A DNA stretch of 50,881 bases from Rhodanobacter sp. (lineage in GTDB: Bacteria; Pseudomonadota; Gammaproteobacteria; Xanthomonadales; Rhodanobacteraceae): NCBI GenBank assembly GCA_022730075.1, contig DZBX01000005.1, positions 1 through 50,881 on the forward strand, written 5' to 3'. The notes under the pieces were generated by a model. It made no database searches. It was not told the DNA's origin and was given only the letters and a program-made list of their open reading frames with translations. Within the stretch, counting starts at the first letter, position 1. Every line of letters begins with the position of its first letter. Made by a program: the position numbers and the translations under genes. This document shows positions 1-7,187 of the stretch, piece after piece.

Positions 1-686
1 TCGTCGGTGAGCTGCTTGCCGCCGAATACCTGTTCGCGTGAATAAATCGAGCGCTGGCGACGCAGCACGATGAGCGTGGTCATCGTGGCGCCGATGTCCA
101 CCAGCGCGATCACACCATCGCGGCTGACCGAAAGCTGATCGGCGATCAGACTGAATGCGTTCTCCATGGCAAAGGCCTCGACGTCGATGACCTTGGCGCT
201 GAGCCCGCCCATGTCCAGAGCGGCCACGCGCATGTCGACATTCTCGGTACGCGATGCCGCCAGCAACACCTGCACCATTTCCGGATTGTCCTTGACCGGG
301 CCCAGAACCTCGAAGTCGAGGCTGACTTCCTCGATCGGATACGGAATGTATTGGTTGGCTTCGGCCTGAACCTGGCTTTCCAGATCGTCTTCGCCCAGCT
401 CGGCCGGCATGGTGATGGTGCGCGTGATCACGGCCGAGCCAGCGACTGCCGCAGAACCGTGCTTGATCTTGCTGCCGGAGCGCGCGACCGCACGCCGAAC
501 GGCCTCGCCCACCGCCTCGACTTCGGCAATGTTCTTTTCCACCACCGCGTTGGGCGGCAGCGGCTCGACGGCGTAATGCTCGACGCGAAAACGGGTCCCA
601 GCCTGACTCAGCTGGAGCACCTTGACGGCGGTCGAACTGATATCCACGCCAATCAGCGGCGCTGACTTCGGAGTAAACAGACCCAC
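1..686 (-). CDS. pilM: Type IV pilus assembly protein PilM (5' part, cut by window edge)
   Basis: Actin-like cytoplasmic ATPase-fold protein of the type IV pilus inner-membrane platform (PilM-PilN-PilO-PilP). The visible N-terminal 228 or so residues read GLFTPKSAPLIGVDIS, then DFEVLGPVKDNPEMVQVLLAA and a second-subdomain VALVDIGAT-type phosphate loop, all typical of PilM. The start is a GTG at 684-686, preceded by an AAGGGG ribosome-binding site about 9 nt upstream. The 3' end, and presumably pilNOPQ, lie beyond the left window edge. It is divergent from ponA, the arrangement known in pseudomonads and xanthomonads. Identity is recognised from sequence and synteny. Confidence 0.93.
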   Translation of the reverse strand, partial: MGLFTPKSAPLIGVDISSTAVKVLQLSQAGTRFRVEHYAVEPLPPNAVVEKNIAEVEAVGEAVRRAVARSGSKIKHGSAAVAGSAVITRTITMPAELGEDDLESQVQAEANQYIPYPIEEVSLDFEVLGPVKDNPEMVQVLLAASRTENVDMRVAALDMGGLSAKVIDVEAFAMENAFSLIADQLSVSRDGVIALVDIGATMTTLIVLRRQRSIYSREQVFGGKQLTD

Positions 687-733
687 CGGAATTCCCCTTC
701 CCACGCGCCCTTACGAGCGAAATGTGTGCTGAT

Positions 734-763
734 ACCTTAGATCAAGTCTTAACTCTTTGGCAA
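734..763 (-). promoter_or_regulatory. Candidate sigma-70 promoter of pilM
   Basis: On the minus strand, TTGCCA (763-758) is separated by 18 nt from TAAGGT (739-734). The distance to the pilM GTG at 686 is about 45 nt. The -35 matches 5/6 and the -10 only 4/6, so this is suggestive. The rest of the 296-nt pilM-ponA intergenic region (687-982) shows no gene. Confidence 0.35.
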
Positions 764-926
764 CGCCCCCTGAACTGCCTGGCTGCGAACCGCTTCACAA
801 TTCTTTGCACGGCTAGCCTCGCAAGCCGCAAATTCAACGCCTCCATGCCTGCGCGCCGGCGCGCAACATACATGACCGCGCGCACGGCGTCTCCCTGCGG
901 TGCCAAAGCCTTCAAGCAAAGCCCCC

Positions 927-932
927 TATACT
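927..932 (+). promoter_or_regulatory. Candidate -10 element for ponA
   Basis: TATACT lies about 50 nt upstream of the ponA ATG. It matches the sigma-70 -10 consensus at 5/6 positions. I see no good -35 at 16-18 nt spacing, so the promoter assignment is weak. Confidence 0.35.
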
Positions 933-982
933 GCACGGCTTCATAGAGCCCGCCCTTCGGCGGTCGCCGATCCCGTCTGCCG

Positions 983-3508
983 ATGCGCTTGCTGCTGCGA
1001 CTCTTGAAATGGTTCGTGATTCTTTGCTTCGCCGGCGCTCTGGCCGGTGGCGCCGCACTGGGCATCGCCTACTGGATATTGGCGCCACGCCTGCCATCCG
1101 TCTCATCGCTCAAGGATGTGCAGATGCAGGTGCCGCTCACGGTGCTTTCATCGGACGGCAAGCTGATCGCCAGCATCGGTGAAACGCGGCGCATACCGGT
1201 CACTTTCGCGCAGATCCCCGTGCAGTTGCGCGACGCTTTCCTTGCCGCCGAGGATGCCGATTTCTATCACCACCCCGGCGTCGATTTCGTCGGCACCGCG
1301 CGCGCTGCGTTCGAGGTGCTGATCCATGGCGGGCAGAAGGTACAAGGCGGCAGCACGATCACGCAGCAGGTCGCGCGCAACTTCTTCCTCAGCCCGGAAA
1401 AAAGCTACACGCGCAAGATCATGGAGTGGTTTCTGGCCTTCCGCATCGAGAACGAGCTGAGCAAGAACGACATTCTGCAGCTCTATCTCAATAAGATTTT
1501 TCTTGGCCATCACGCCTATGGCGTGGCGGCGGCAGCGCAGTACTACTACGGCAAGTCGCTCGATCAGCTGACCCTGCCCCAATGCGCCATGCTGGGCGGC
1601 TTGCCGCAGGCGCCCTCGGCAGCCAACCCGGTAACCGATCTCAAACGCGCGATGGTGCGCCGCGATTACGTGCTCAAGCGCATGTACGACGTGGGTTTCA
1701 TCAAGCGCGACCAATATGAGAAAGCGCTGGCCACGCCCGACGACGCGTTCCCCCACGAACCGCCGATCCAAGTCCAGGCCCCCTATGTGGCCGAAATGGC
1801 GCGTTTGCTCGCGGTACAGAAGCTGGGCAACAAGGCACTGACAGATGGCTACGTGATCTACACCACGATCAACGGACACCTGCAGGATGCCGCCAATGCC
1901 GCGGTTCGCAGCGAAATGCTGTCCTACAGCCGCCGCCATGGCTGGTTTGGACCGGAAGCCCATGTCGCCCTGCCGGCCACGCCAGACCCGACGCTGTGGT
2001 CGAAGGAGCTGGGGGCGCTGTATCCAGTGGCCGGACTGCAGCCAGGCCTGGTCACCGACAGCAGCGCCGCCCTGGCGCACGTCTACCTGCAGAACGGGCA
2101 AACCGTCGTACTCGACCTCAAGGCCGTGGCCTGGGCGCGACGCTACATCAACGAGAACCGTACCGGGCCTGCGCCCACGGCCGTGGACCAGGTGCTCAAG
2201 CCCGGCGACATCGTGCGCGTGGTCCTGGATGACCAGGGCCACTGGCAATTGGCCGAGATTCCCAAGGCGCAGTCCGCGCTGGTCTCGCTGCGCCCCGACG
2301 ATGGCGCCATCGTCGCGCTCGTCGGTGGCCTGAGCTACACACTCAGTCAGTTCAACCGGGTCACGCAGATGGCGCGCCAGCCCGGCTCCAGCTTCAAGCC
2401 GTTTGTGTACTCGGCGGCATTCCAGCGCGGATTCACCCCGGCTTCGGTCGTCAACGATGCGCCCTTGATCTTCGCCGACACGCATACACCGGGCGGCGAA
2501 TGGATACCCGCCAACGACACCAACACCTTCCAGGGGCCGACCCGGCTGCGCGTGGCTTTGGCACAATCGAAAAACCTGGTCACCCTGCGTCTGATCAATG
2601 CGATCGGCGTCAACTACGCGCGCCAGTATGTGACGCGTTTCGGGTTTTCGCTGAATCAGATTCCCGACAACCTGACGATGGCGCTGGGCACGGCATCCGT
2701 CTCCCCACTGCAGATGGCACGCGGCTACGCCACCTTCGCCAACGGCGGTTTCCTGATCGATCCGTATTTCATCCAGCGCATCGACAACCGTGACGGTCAT
2801 GCCGTGTTCGTCGCCGATCCGCCGCGCGCCTGCCGCGATTGCGCGCAGCGCCTGCTGACCAGCACGGCGCCGCAGACCGCAGTTTCACCCGCATCGGTCG
2901 CATCCTCGACGCCCGTACCTGCAAGCAGCAACGGCCTGCCACCGATGCCCGGCGACATGACCGTACTGGTTCCGGCGCCGGTCAACGGGGCGCCGCTGCC
3001 ACCACGCCTCGCACCGCGCGTCATCGGGCCGCGCAATGCTTATTTGATCGCGTCGATCATGCAATCGGTGATCCGCAGCGGCACCGGACAATTTGCGTTG
3101 TCGCTGCACCGCACGGACCTGTCCGGCAAGACCGGCTCGACCAACGATTACCGCGATGCCTGGTTTGGCGGATTCAACGCCAAACTGGTGACCACGGTGT
3201 GGGCTGGCTTCGACAATTACAGCTCGCTGGGTCACGCCGACGGCCACCCCGAGTTTGGTGCTTATGTGGCGCTGCCGGTCTGGATCCGCTACATGAAAGT
3301 CGCGCTGGCCGGGACCCCAGAAGCGCCAGAGCCTATGCCGCCGGGCATCGTCACCGTGCTGATCAATCGCGATACCGGTCTGCCCGCACTGCCCAGCAAC
3401 CCCTTGGCCATGCCCGAGGTGATGCGCATCGAGGACTACGAGCGCCTCAAACAACAGGCACCGCCGGGTACCAAGCACGACCAGGCCAAGTCCTACGACG
3501 TATTCTGA
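983..3508 (+). CDS. ponA: Penicillin-binding protein 1A (bifunctional glycosyltransferase/transpeptidase)
   Basis: Class A PBP that polymerises lipid II glycan strands and cross-links them in the periplasm. It has 841 residues, usual for the family. An N-terminal membrane anchor (about 8-33) is followed by a GT51 domain with AAEDADFYHHPG (catalytic Glu near 90) and GGSTITQQVARN. An OB-like insert precedes the transpeptidase domain, which carries SSFK (Ser469-Lys472), SKN (529-531) and KTG (716-718). A Pro/Ser/Ala-rich, probably flexible insert lies near residues 620-680, between the SKN and KTG motifs. It is divergent from pilM, as in related genomes. All catalytic motifs are intact. Confidence 0.96.
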   Translation: MRLLLRLLKWFVILCFAGALAGGAALGIAYWILAPRLPSVSSLKDVQMQVPLTVLSSDGKLIASIGETRRIPVTFAQIPVQLRDAFLAAEDADFYHHPGVDFVGTARAAFEVLIHGGQKVQGGSTITQQVARNFFLSPEKSYTRKIMEWFLAFRIENELSKNDILQLYLNKIFLGHHAYGVAAAAQYYYGKSLDQLTLPQCAMLGGLPQAPSAANPVTDLKRAMVRRDYVLKRMYDVGFIKRDQYEKALATPDDAFPHEPPIQVQAPYVAEMARLLAVQKLGNKALTDGYVIYTTINGHLQDAANAAVRSEMLSYSRRHGWFGPEAHVALPATPDPTLWSKELGALYPVAGLQPGLVTDSSAALAHVYLQNGQTVVLDLKAVAWARRYINENRTGPAPTAVDQVLKPGDIVRVVLDDQGHWQLAEIPKAQSALVSLRPDDGAIVALVGGLSYTLSQFNRVTQMARQPGSSFKPFVYSAAFQRGFTPASVVNDAPLIFADTHTPGGEWIPANDTNTFQGPTRLRVALAQSKNLVTLRLINAIGVNYARQYVTRFGFSLNQIPDNLTMALGTASVSPLQMARGYATFANGGFLIDPYFIQRIDNRDGHAVFVADPPRACRDCAQRLLTSTAPQTAVSPASVASSTPVPASSNGLPPMPGDMTVLVPAPVNGAPLPPRLAPRVIGPRNAYLIASIMQSVIRSGTGQFALSLHRTDLSGKTGSTNDYRDAWFGGFNAKLVTTVWAGFDNYSSLGHADGHPEFGAYVALPVWIRYMKVALAGTPEAPEPMPPGIVTVLINRDTGLPALPSNPLAMPEVMRIEDYERLKQQAPPGTKHDQAKSYDVF

Positions 3509-3594
3509 AATCGCTGGGGCGCATGCCTGCGGGTGGGTGGCATGCCGGTGCACGAATTGCGATGATCCGATCAGTCTACTGACGGAGCCGGTCG

Positions 3595-4263
3595 GTGCCC
3601 CGCATCCACGGCAACCGCTTTGCGCGCATCCAAGGCAATCGACAGCGGTTGCGGCGCCGCATCGCGCTGGAGGCCGCCCGGCTGATCAGCGAGCATGGCT
3701 TGCGCGATTACCACCGCGCGAAATTGCGCGCGGCCGAACATCTCGGCATCCATGATGACCAGGCCCTGCCGCGCAACGACGAGATCGAGTCGGCCTTGCG
3801 CGAGCATCAGCGCCTGTTCGTGGGCGGCAGCCAGATCGAGGCGCTGCATGCGCGGCGCCTGGCGGCGCGCGAAGCGATGCGGTTTCTGCAGCGTTTCGAG
3901 CCGCGCCTGGTCGGCGCGGTGCTGGAGGGTACCGCCGACCAGCACTCCGCCGTCTGCCTGCACCTGTTCAGCGATACGCTTGGTGAAGTCGAGCAGTTCC
4001 TGTCTGAACACCGCATCCGCTGCGAGCCGCGGTCGCGCAGGATAAGCATGGATCGCGAGCGCGAGCTGACCATCGAGGTGCTGCTGCTCATCGCCGACGG
4101 CATCGCGTTCGATCTCAGCGTGCTGCCATGTGCTGCCTTGCGTCAGGCACCCTTTGATCCAGCCGCGAGGCGCACCATGCGCCGCGCCTCGCCGGATGCC
4201 CTCGAAGCATTGCTGCGGACCCATCCCGCAGCAGTCGATGTGGGCGGAGGCCAGCGCGCATGA
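3595..4263 (+). CDS. Conserved hypothetical protein, nucleotidyltransferase-like
   Basis: 222-residue soluble, basic protein of a family I recognise from xanthomonads next to gltA, without an established function. The N-terminus is rich in Arg/Gln (helical). The middle reads RFEPRLVGAVLEGTADQHS, then LHLFSD, and near the end DLSVLPCAALRQAP. Together these recall a degenerate nucleotidyltransferase core (Gly-Ser/Thr turn plus spaced acidic residues), but that is inference. The start is GTG 3595 with GGAG 7 nt upstream; an in-frame stop at 3580 rules out a longer form. It follows ponA by 86 nt and is convergent with gltA. Confidence 0.7.
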   Translation: MPRIHGNRFARIQGNRQRLRRRIALEAARLISEHGLRDYHRAKLRAAEHLGIHDDQALPRNDEIESALREHQRLFVGGSQIEALHARRLAAREAMRFLQRFEPRLVGAVLEGTADQHSAVCLHLFSDTLGEVEQFLSEHRIRCEPRSRRISMDRERELTIEVLLLIADGIAFDLSVLPCAALRQAPFDPAARRTMRRASPDALEALLRTHPAAVDVGGGQRA

Positions 4264-4291
4264 ACATTCCGCGCCGATCGGCGCGGAATGT
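4264..4291. terminator. Perfect 28-bp palindrome between convergent genes (bidirectional terminator candidate)
   Basis: ACATTCCGCGCCGA is followed directly by its exact reverse complement, giving a stem of up to 12 bp around a GATC turn. It begins one base after the stop of the upstream gene and ends 9 nt before the gltA stop. No clear T-run follows on either strand, so it may terminate both genes without a canonical U-tract or simply protect 3' ends. Confidence 0.55.
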
Positions 4292-4300
4292 CGGCATGCC

Positions 4301-5587
4301 TCAACGCGTGGTGATCGGGCGGTAGTCGCGCTTGGTCGCCCCGGTATAAACCTGCCGCGGACGGCCGATCTTGGTGTCGGCGGTCTCATGCTGTTCGATC
4401 CAGTGCGCGATCCAGCCTGAGGTGCGCGCGATGGCGAACATCACCGTGAACATCTCCTTGGGGATGTTCAGCGCCTTGTAGATCAGACCCGAGTAGAAAT
4501 CGACGTTCGGATACAGCTTGCGCTCGATGAAATAATCATCCTTCAGCGCCACGCGCTCGAGTTCCAGCGCCACGTCCAGCAGCGGATCGGACACACCCAG
4601 GTCGGCCAGCACCTTATGCGTCATCTCGCGAATGATCGCCGCGCGCGGATCGTAGTTCTTGTAGATGCGATGGCCGAAACCCATCAGGCGGAAACCGGAA
4701 TTCTTGGCCTTGGCCTTGGCCACGACGCTATCAACATGTTTCGCATCGCCGATTTCCTCCAGCATCTTCAGCACCGCCTCATTGGCGCCCCCGTGTGCCG
4801 GCCCCCACAACGCGGCGATGCCAGCGGCGACACTGGCATAGGGGTTGGCACCGGTGGAGCCGACCAGGCGCACCGTCGACGTGGATGCGTTCTGCTCATG
4901 ATCGGCATGCAGGATGAACAGCAGATCCAGCGCCTTGGCTGCGGTCGGACTGAGCTCCAATGGCTCGCTCGGCACCTCGAACATCATGTGCAGGAAGCGT
5001 GTGCAGTATTCAAGGTTGTTGCGCGGAAAACGCATCGGCCAGCCGACCGAATAGCGATAGCAGGCCGCGGCAATGGTCGGCATCTTGGCGATCAGGCGGA
5101 CCGCCGCAAGACGCCGATGCTCGGGATTCTCGATATCGATCTTGTCGTGATAGAACGCCGACAACGAAGCGATCGAAGCACACACCATCGCCATGGGATG
5201 CGCATCGTGGTGAAAGCCGCGCAGAAAGTGGCGAATCGACTCGTGCATCATCGAGTGATGCGTCACCTCGTTGTCAAAGGCATCGAACTGCGCCTGATTC
5301 GGCAACTCGCCGTGCAGGAGCAGGTAAGCCACTTCCAGATAGCTCGACTGCTTGGCCAGTTGCTCGATCGGATAGCCGCGGTACATCAGCACGCCGGCAT
5401 CGCCATCGATGTACGTGATGGCGCTGCGGCAGCTGGCCGTGGACATGAAGCCGGGGTCATAGGTGAAGCAGCTGGTATCGCGATAGAGCTTGCCGATATC
5501 GAGCGCCGCCGGGCCGATGCTGCCGGTCACGGCGGGCAACTCGGTACTGCCGCCGGTGGATTCGTTGATGAGCTTGTAAGTGGACAC
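4301..5587 (-). CDS. gltA: Citrate synthase, hexameric type II
   Basis: Condenses acetyl-CoA with oxaloacetate to citrate, the first step of the TCA cycle. It has 428 residues, the length of E. coli GltA. Catalytic residues are present: His265 in GPAHGGANE, His306 in GFGHRIYKNYDPRA and Asp363 in YPNVDFYSG, each one position beyond the E. coli mature numbering. The HADHEQNASTSTVR motif is also intact. Translation starts at a GTG (5587-5585) with AAGGAG about 9 nt upstream. It is monocistronic by position, between rpmE2 upstream and a convergent gene. Confidence 0.97.
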   Translation of the reverse strand: MSTYKLINESTGGSTELPAVTGSIGPAALDIGKLYRDTSCFTYDPGFMSTASCRSAITYIDGDAGVLMYRGYPIEQLAKQSSYLEVAYLLLHGELPNQAQFDAFDNEVTHHSMMHESIRHFLRGFHHDAHPMAMVCASIASLSAFYHDKIDIENPEHRRLAAVRLIAKMPTIAAACYRYSVGWPMRFPRNNLEYCTRFLHMMFEVPSEPLELSPTAAKALDLLFILHADHEQNASTSTVRLVGSTGANPYASVAAGIAALWGPAHGGANEAVLKMLEEIGDAKHVDSVVAKAKAKNSGFRLMGFGHRIYKNYDPRAAIIREMTHKVLADLGVSDPLLDVALELERVALKDDYFIERKLYPNVDFYSGLIYKALNIPKEMFTVMFAIARTSGWIAHWIEQHETADTKIGRPRQVYTGATKRDYRPITTR

Positions 5588-5727
5588 GCACGGTCTCCTT
5601 CTGTTGCGGACGCCGCAAGCGAAAGTTACGCAGGGGTCAGGCGCCGGATTGGGGATGGACAGACAAGACCGCGCAATTCACACAGCGGTGGTGTCACGCG
5701 GGCAAGCAGCCCGCAAATCCGCTGCGA

Positions 5728-5733
5728 ATTATC
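5728..5733 (-). promoter_or_regulatory. Candidate -10 element for gltA
   Basis: GATAAT on the minus strand, about 140 nt upstream of the gltA GTG. It is a strong -10 match (5/6), but no good -35 is seen at 16-18 nt. The 5588-5756 leader holds no convincing gene. Confidence 0.35.
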
Positions 5734-5756
5734 GCACAGCGCGCGGCGGCGCAGCG

Positions 5757-5791
5757 CACAAAACGACAACGCCGGCTTCGCGCCGGCGTTG
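5757..5791 (-). terminator. Rho-independent terminator downstream of rpmE2
   Basis: Perfect 10-bp stem: CAACGCCGGC (5767-5776) pairs with GCCGGCGTTG (5782-5791) around a 5-nt loop. In minus-strand reading the hairpin is followed by GTCGTTTTGTG, a short T-rich tail. It lies about 70 nt after the rpmE2 stop and upstream of the gltA promoter region, so it should separate the two transcripts. Confidence 0.7.
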
Positions 5792-5862
5792 CAATCGACA
5801 TCCACGCGATGTCCACCGCCGCATCCAACCCGGATGCACCCGGCGGATGCATGGCGCCGCGA

Positions 5863-6117
5863 TCAGGCCTTGTTGCCCGCCGCGTAGCGTTTGCGGAACT
5901 TGTCGACGCGACCGCCCGTGTCAAGCACCTTGTGCTTGCCTGTGTAAAACGGATGCGATGCCGAGGAAATTTCCAGCTTCACCAGCGGATATTCCTTGCC
6001 GTCCTCCCACTTGATCGTGTCCTTGGTGCTGATCGTGGAGCGGGTGAGTATGGCGAAATTGGCGGTCACGTCCTGGAACACGACCTCGCGGTACTGGGGA
6101 TGAATGTCGGGCTTCAT
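5863..6117 (-). CDS. rpmE2: 50S ribosomal protein L31 type B
   Basis: 84-residue large-subunit ribosomal protein. It is the type B form: it starts [16 protein letters not shown] and has no CxxC zinc pairs, ending with [10 protein letters not shown]. Type B paralogues lack the structural zinc; in several bacteria they replace the zinc-binding L31 under zinc limitation, and in many gammaproteobacteria they are the only copy. It has its own promoter and terminator, so it is a single-gene unit. I see no Zur-like operator overlapping the promoter. Confidence 0.95.
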   Translation of the reverse strand: MKPDIHPQYREVVFQDVTANFAILTRSTISTKDTIKWEDGKEYPLVKLEISSASHPFYTGKHKVLDTGGRVDKFRKRYAAGNKA

Positions 6118-6155
6118 GGCGGGCTCGCGCTCGGAAGATCAAGGAAAAGATTGCA

Positions 6156-6185
6156 ATGATAGCCCGCCGTCGCAACCATGGGCAA
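6156..6185 (-). promoter_or_regulatory. Promoter of rpmE2
   Basis: Minus strand: TTGCCC (6185-6180), 18-nt spacer, TATCAT (6161-6156). It lies about 40 nt upstream of the rpmE2 ATG. Position and both hexamers fit a sigma-70 promoter. Confidence 0.6.
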
Positions 6186-6220
6186 GGGCATTGATTTGTG
6201 GCCTCGGCTTGGGCGCCTCA

Positions 6221-7144
6221 TCACCCGTGCCGCGCACCCAGTGCCACCGCCACCAGATGCTCGAATGCGGTCTGATCGATGTCCAGAACAATGCGCGCAT
6301 TGGCCACCGCGTTGTCGCGGTGCTGCCAGTCCACCACGGTGGCGCCGCGCGTCAGATCGCCGTCCAGTTCGACCCTCACCGCGCGCTCCACGGCATGGGT
6401 GATCAGCTCGGGCTGCAGCGCCACCGCCATGGCCAGCGCATCGGCGGCAAGCAATCCCGGACGCTGCTGCATACGATTGAAAGCGCGCGCCTTGCGTGAG
6501 ATCGCGGAGAAAAATGCCGCGCGTGCATCATCGCCGGCCAGCCAGTGATCGAAGCGCTCGAAATCCAGTGCATGACGCAGCGTCAGCTCCCAATCGACCA
6601 GATCGAACCGTGGCCAGCGTGAGAACACGATGTGCGCGGCTTCCGCATCGAAGCCGATGTTGAACTCCGCCGCCGCGCTGGTATTGCCATGCCCGGTCAC
6701 CGCGCCGCCCATCACCACCAGCCGCGCCACGCGCCGCGGCAATTGCGGGTCCAGGCTCAGGGCAAGTGCCAGATTGGTCAGCGGCCCCAGCGCCACCACC
6801 ACCAGTTCGCCAGCGTGTGCATGGCTAAGGCGCAACAGCGCCAGTGCCGCGTGCTCGTTGTGCGCCACGCGCCGTGCGGGCAAGTAGCCGGTGTCACCAA
6901 AGCCATCGGCGCCATGCACGAATGCGGCATCGGCAGCGCGGCGCACCAGCGGCTGCGGCGCGCCGGGAAACACCGGCGTGGGCGCATCCAGCAGTTCAAC
7001 CAGTTTGAGCGCGTTGGCCGTGGTGTGATGCAGCCCGACATTGCCCGCGGCGATGCCCAGGCCAGCGATGCCAGATGCGTGTGCGTGCGCCATCAGAATC
7101 GCCAACGCATCGTCCACGCCGGGATCGGTATCGATGAACAGCAT
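6221..7144 (-). CDS. Nucleoside hydrolase (inosine/uridine-preferring family)
   Basis: Hydrolyses N-ribosidic bonds of ribonucleosides for base salvage; cytoplasmic. The Asp cluster DTDPGVDD (residues 5-12 from the chosen start) binds the Ca2+ and ribose, as in all IU-nucleoside hydrolases. The C-terminal metal Asp is in LLAADALAMAVAL, where the catalytic-type His of the classic xHD motif is replaced by Ala-Ala. This is seen in some eukaryote-like subgroups, so exact substrate preference is open. I chose ATG 7144, which has GGAG 6 nt upstream; a GTG at 7159 is possible but lacks an RBS. It is the last gene of the rpoZ-spoT-ridA-recG run, 43 nt after recG. Confidence 0.85.
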   Translation of the reverse strand: MLFIDTDPGVDDALAILMAHAHASGIAGLGIAAGNVGLHHTTANALKLVELLDAPTPVFPGAPQPLVRRAADAAFVHGADGFGDTGYLPARRVAHNEHAALALLRLSHAHAGELVVVALGPLTNLALALSLDPQLPRRVARLVVMGGAVTGHGNTSAAAEFNIGFDAEAAHIVFSRWPRFDLVDWELTLRHALDFERFDHWLAGDDARAAFFSAISRKARAFNRMQQRPGLLAADALAMAVALQPELITHAVERAVRVELDGDLTRGATVVDWQHRDNAVANARIVLDIDQTAFEHLVAVALGARHG

Positions 7145-7187
7145 GTCCGGCTCCGCCACGGGAAAGCATGCAGTTTATGGGACTGGC

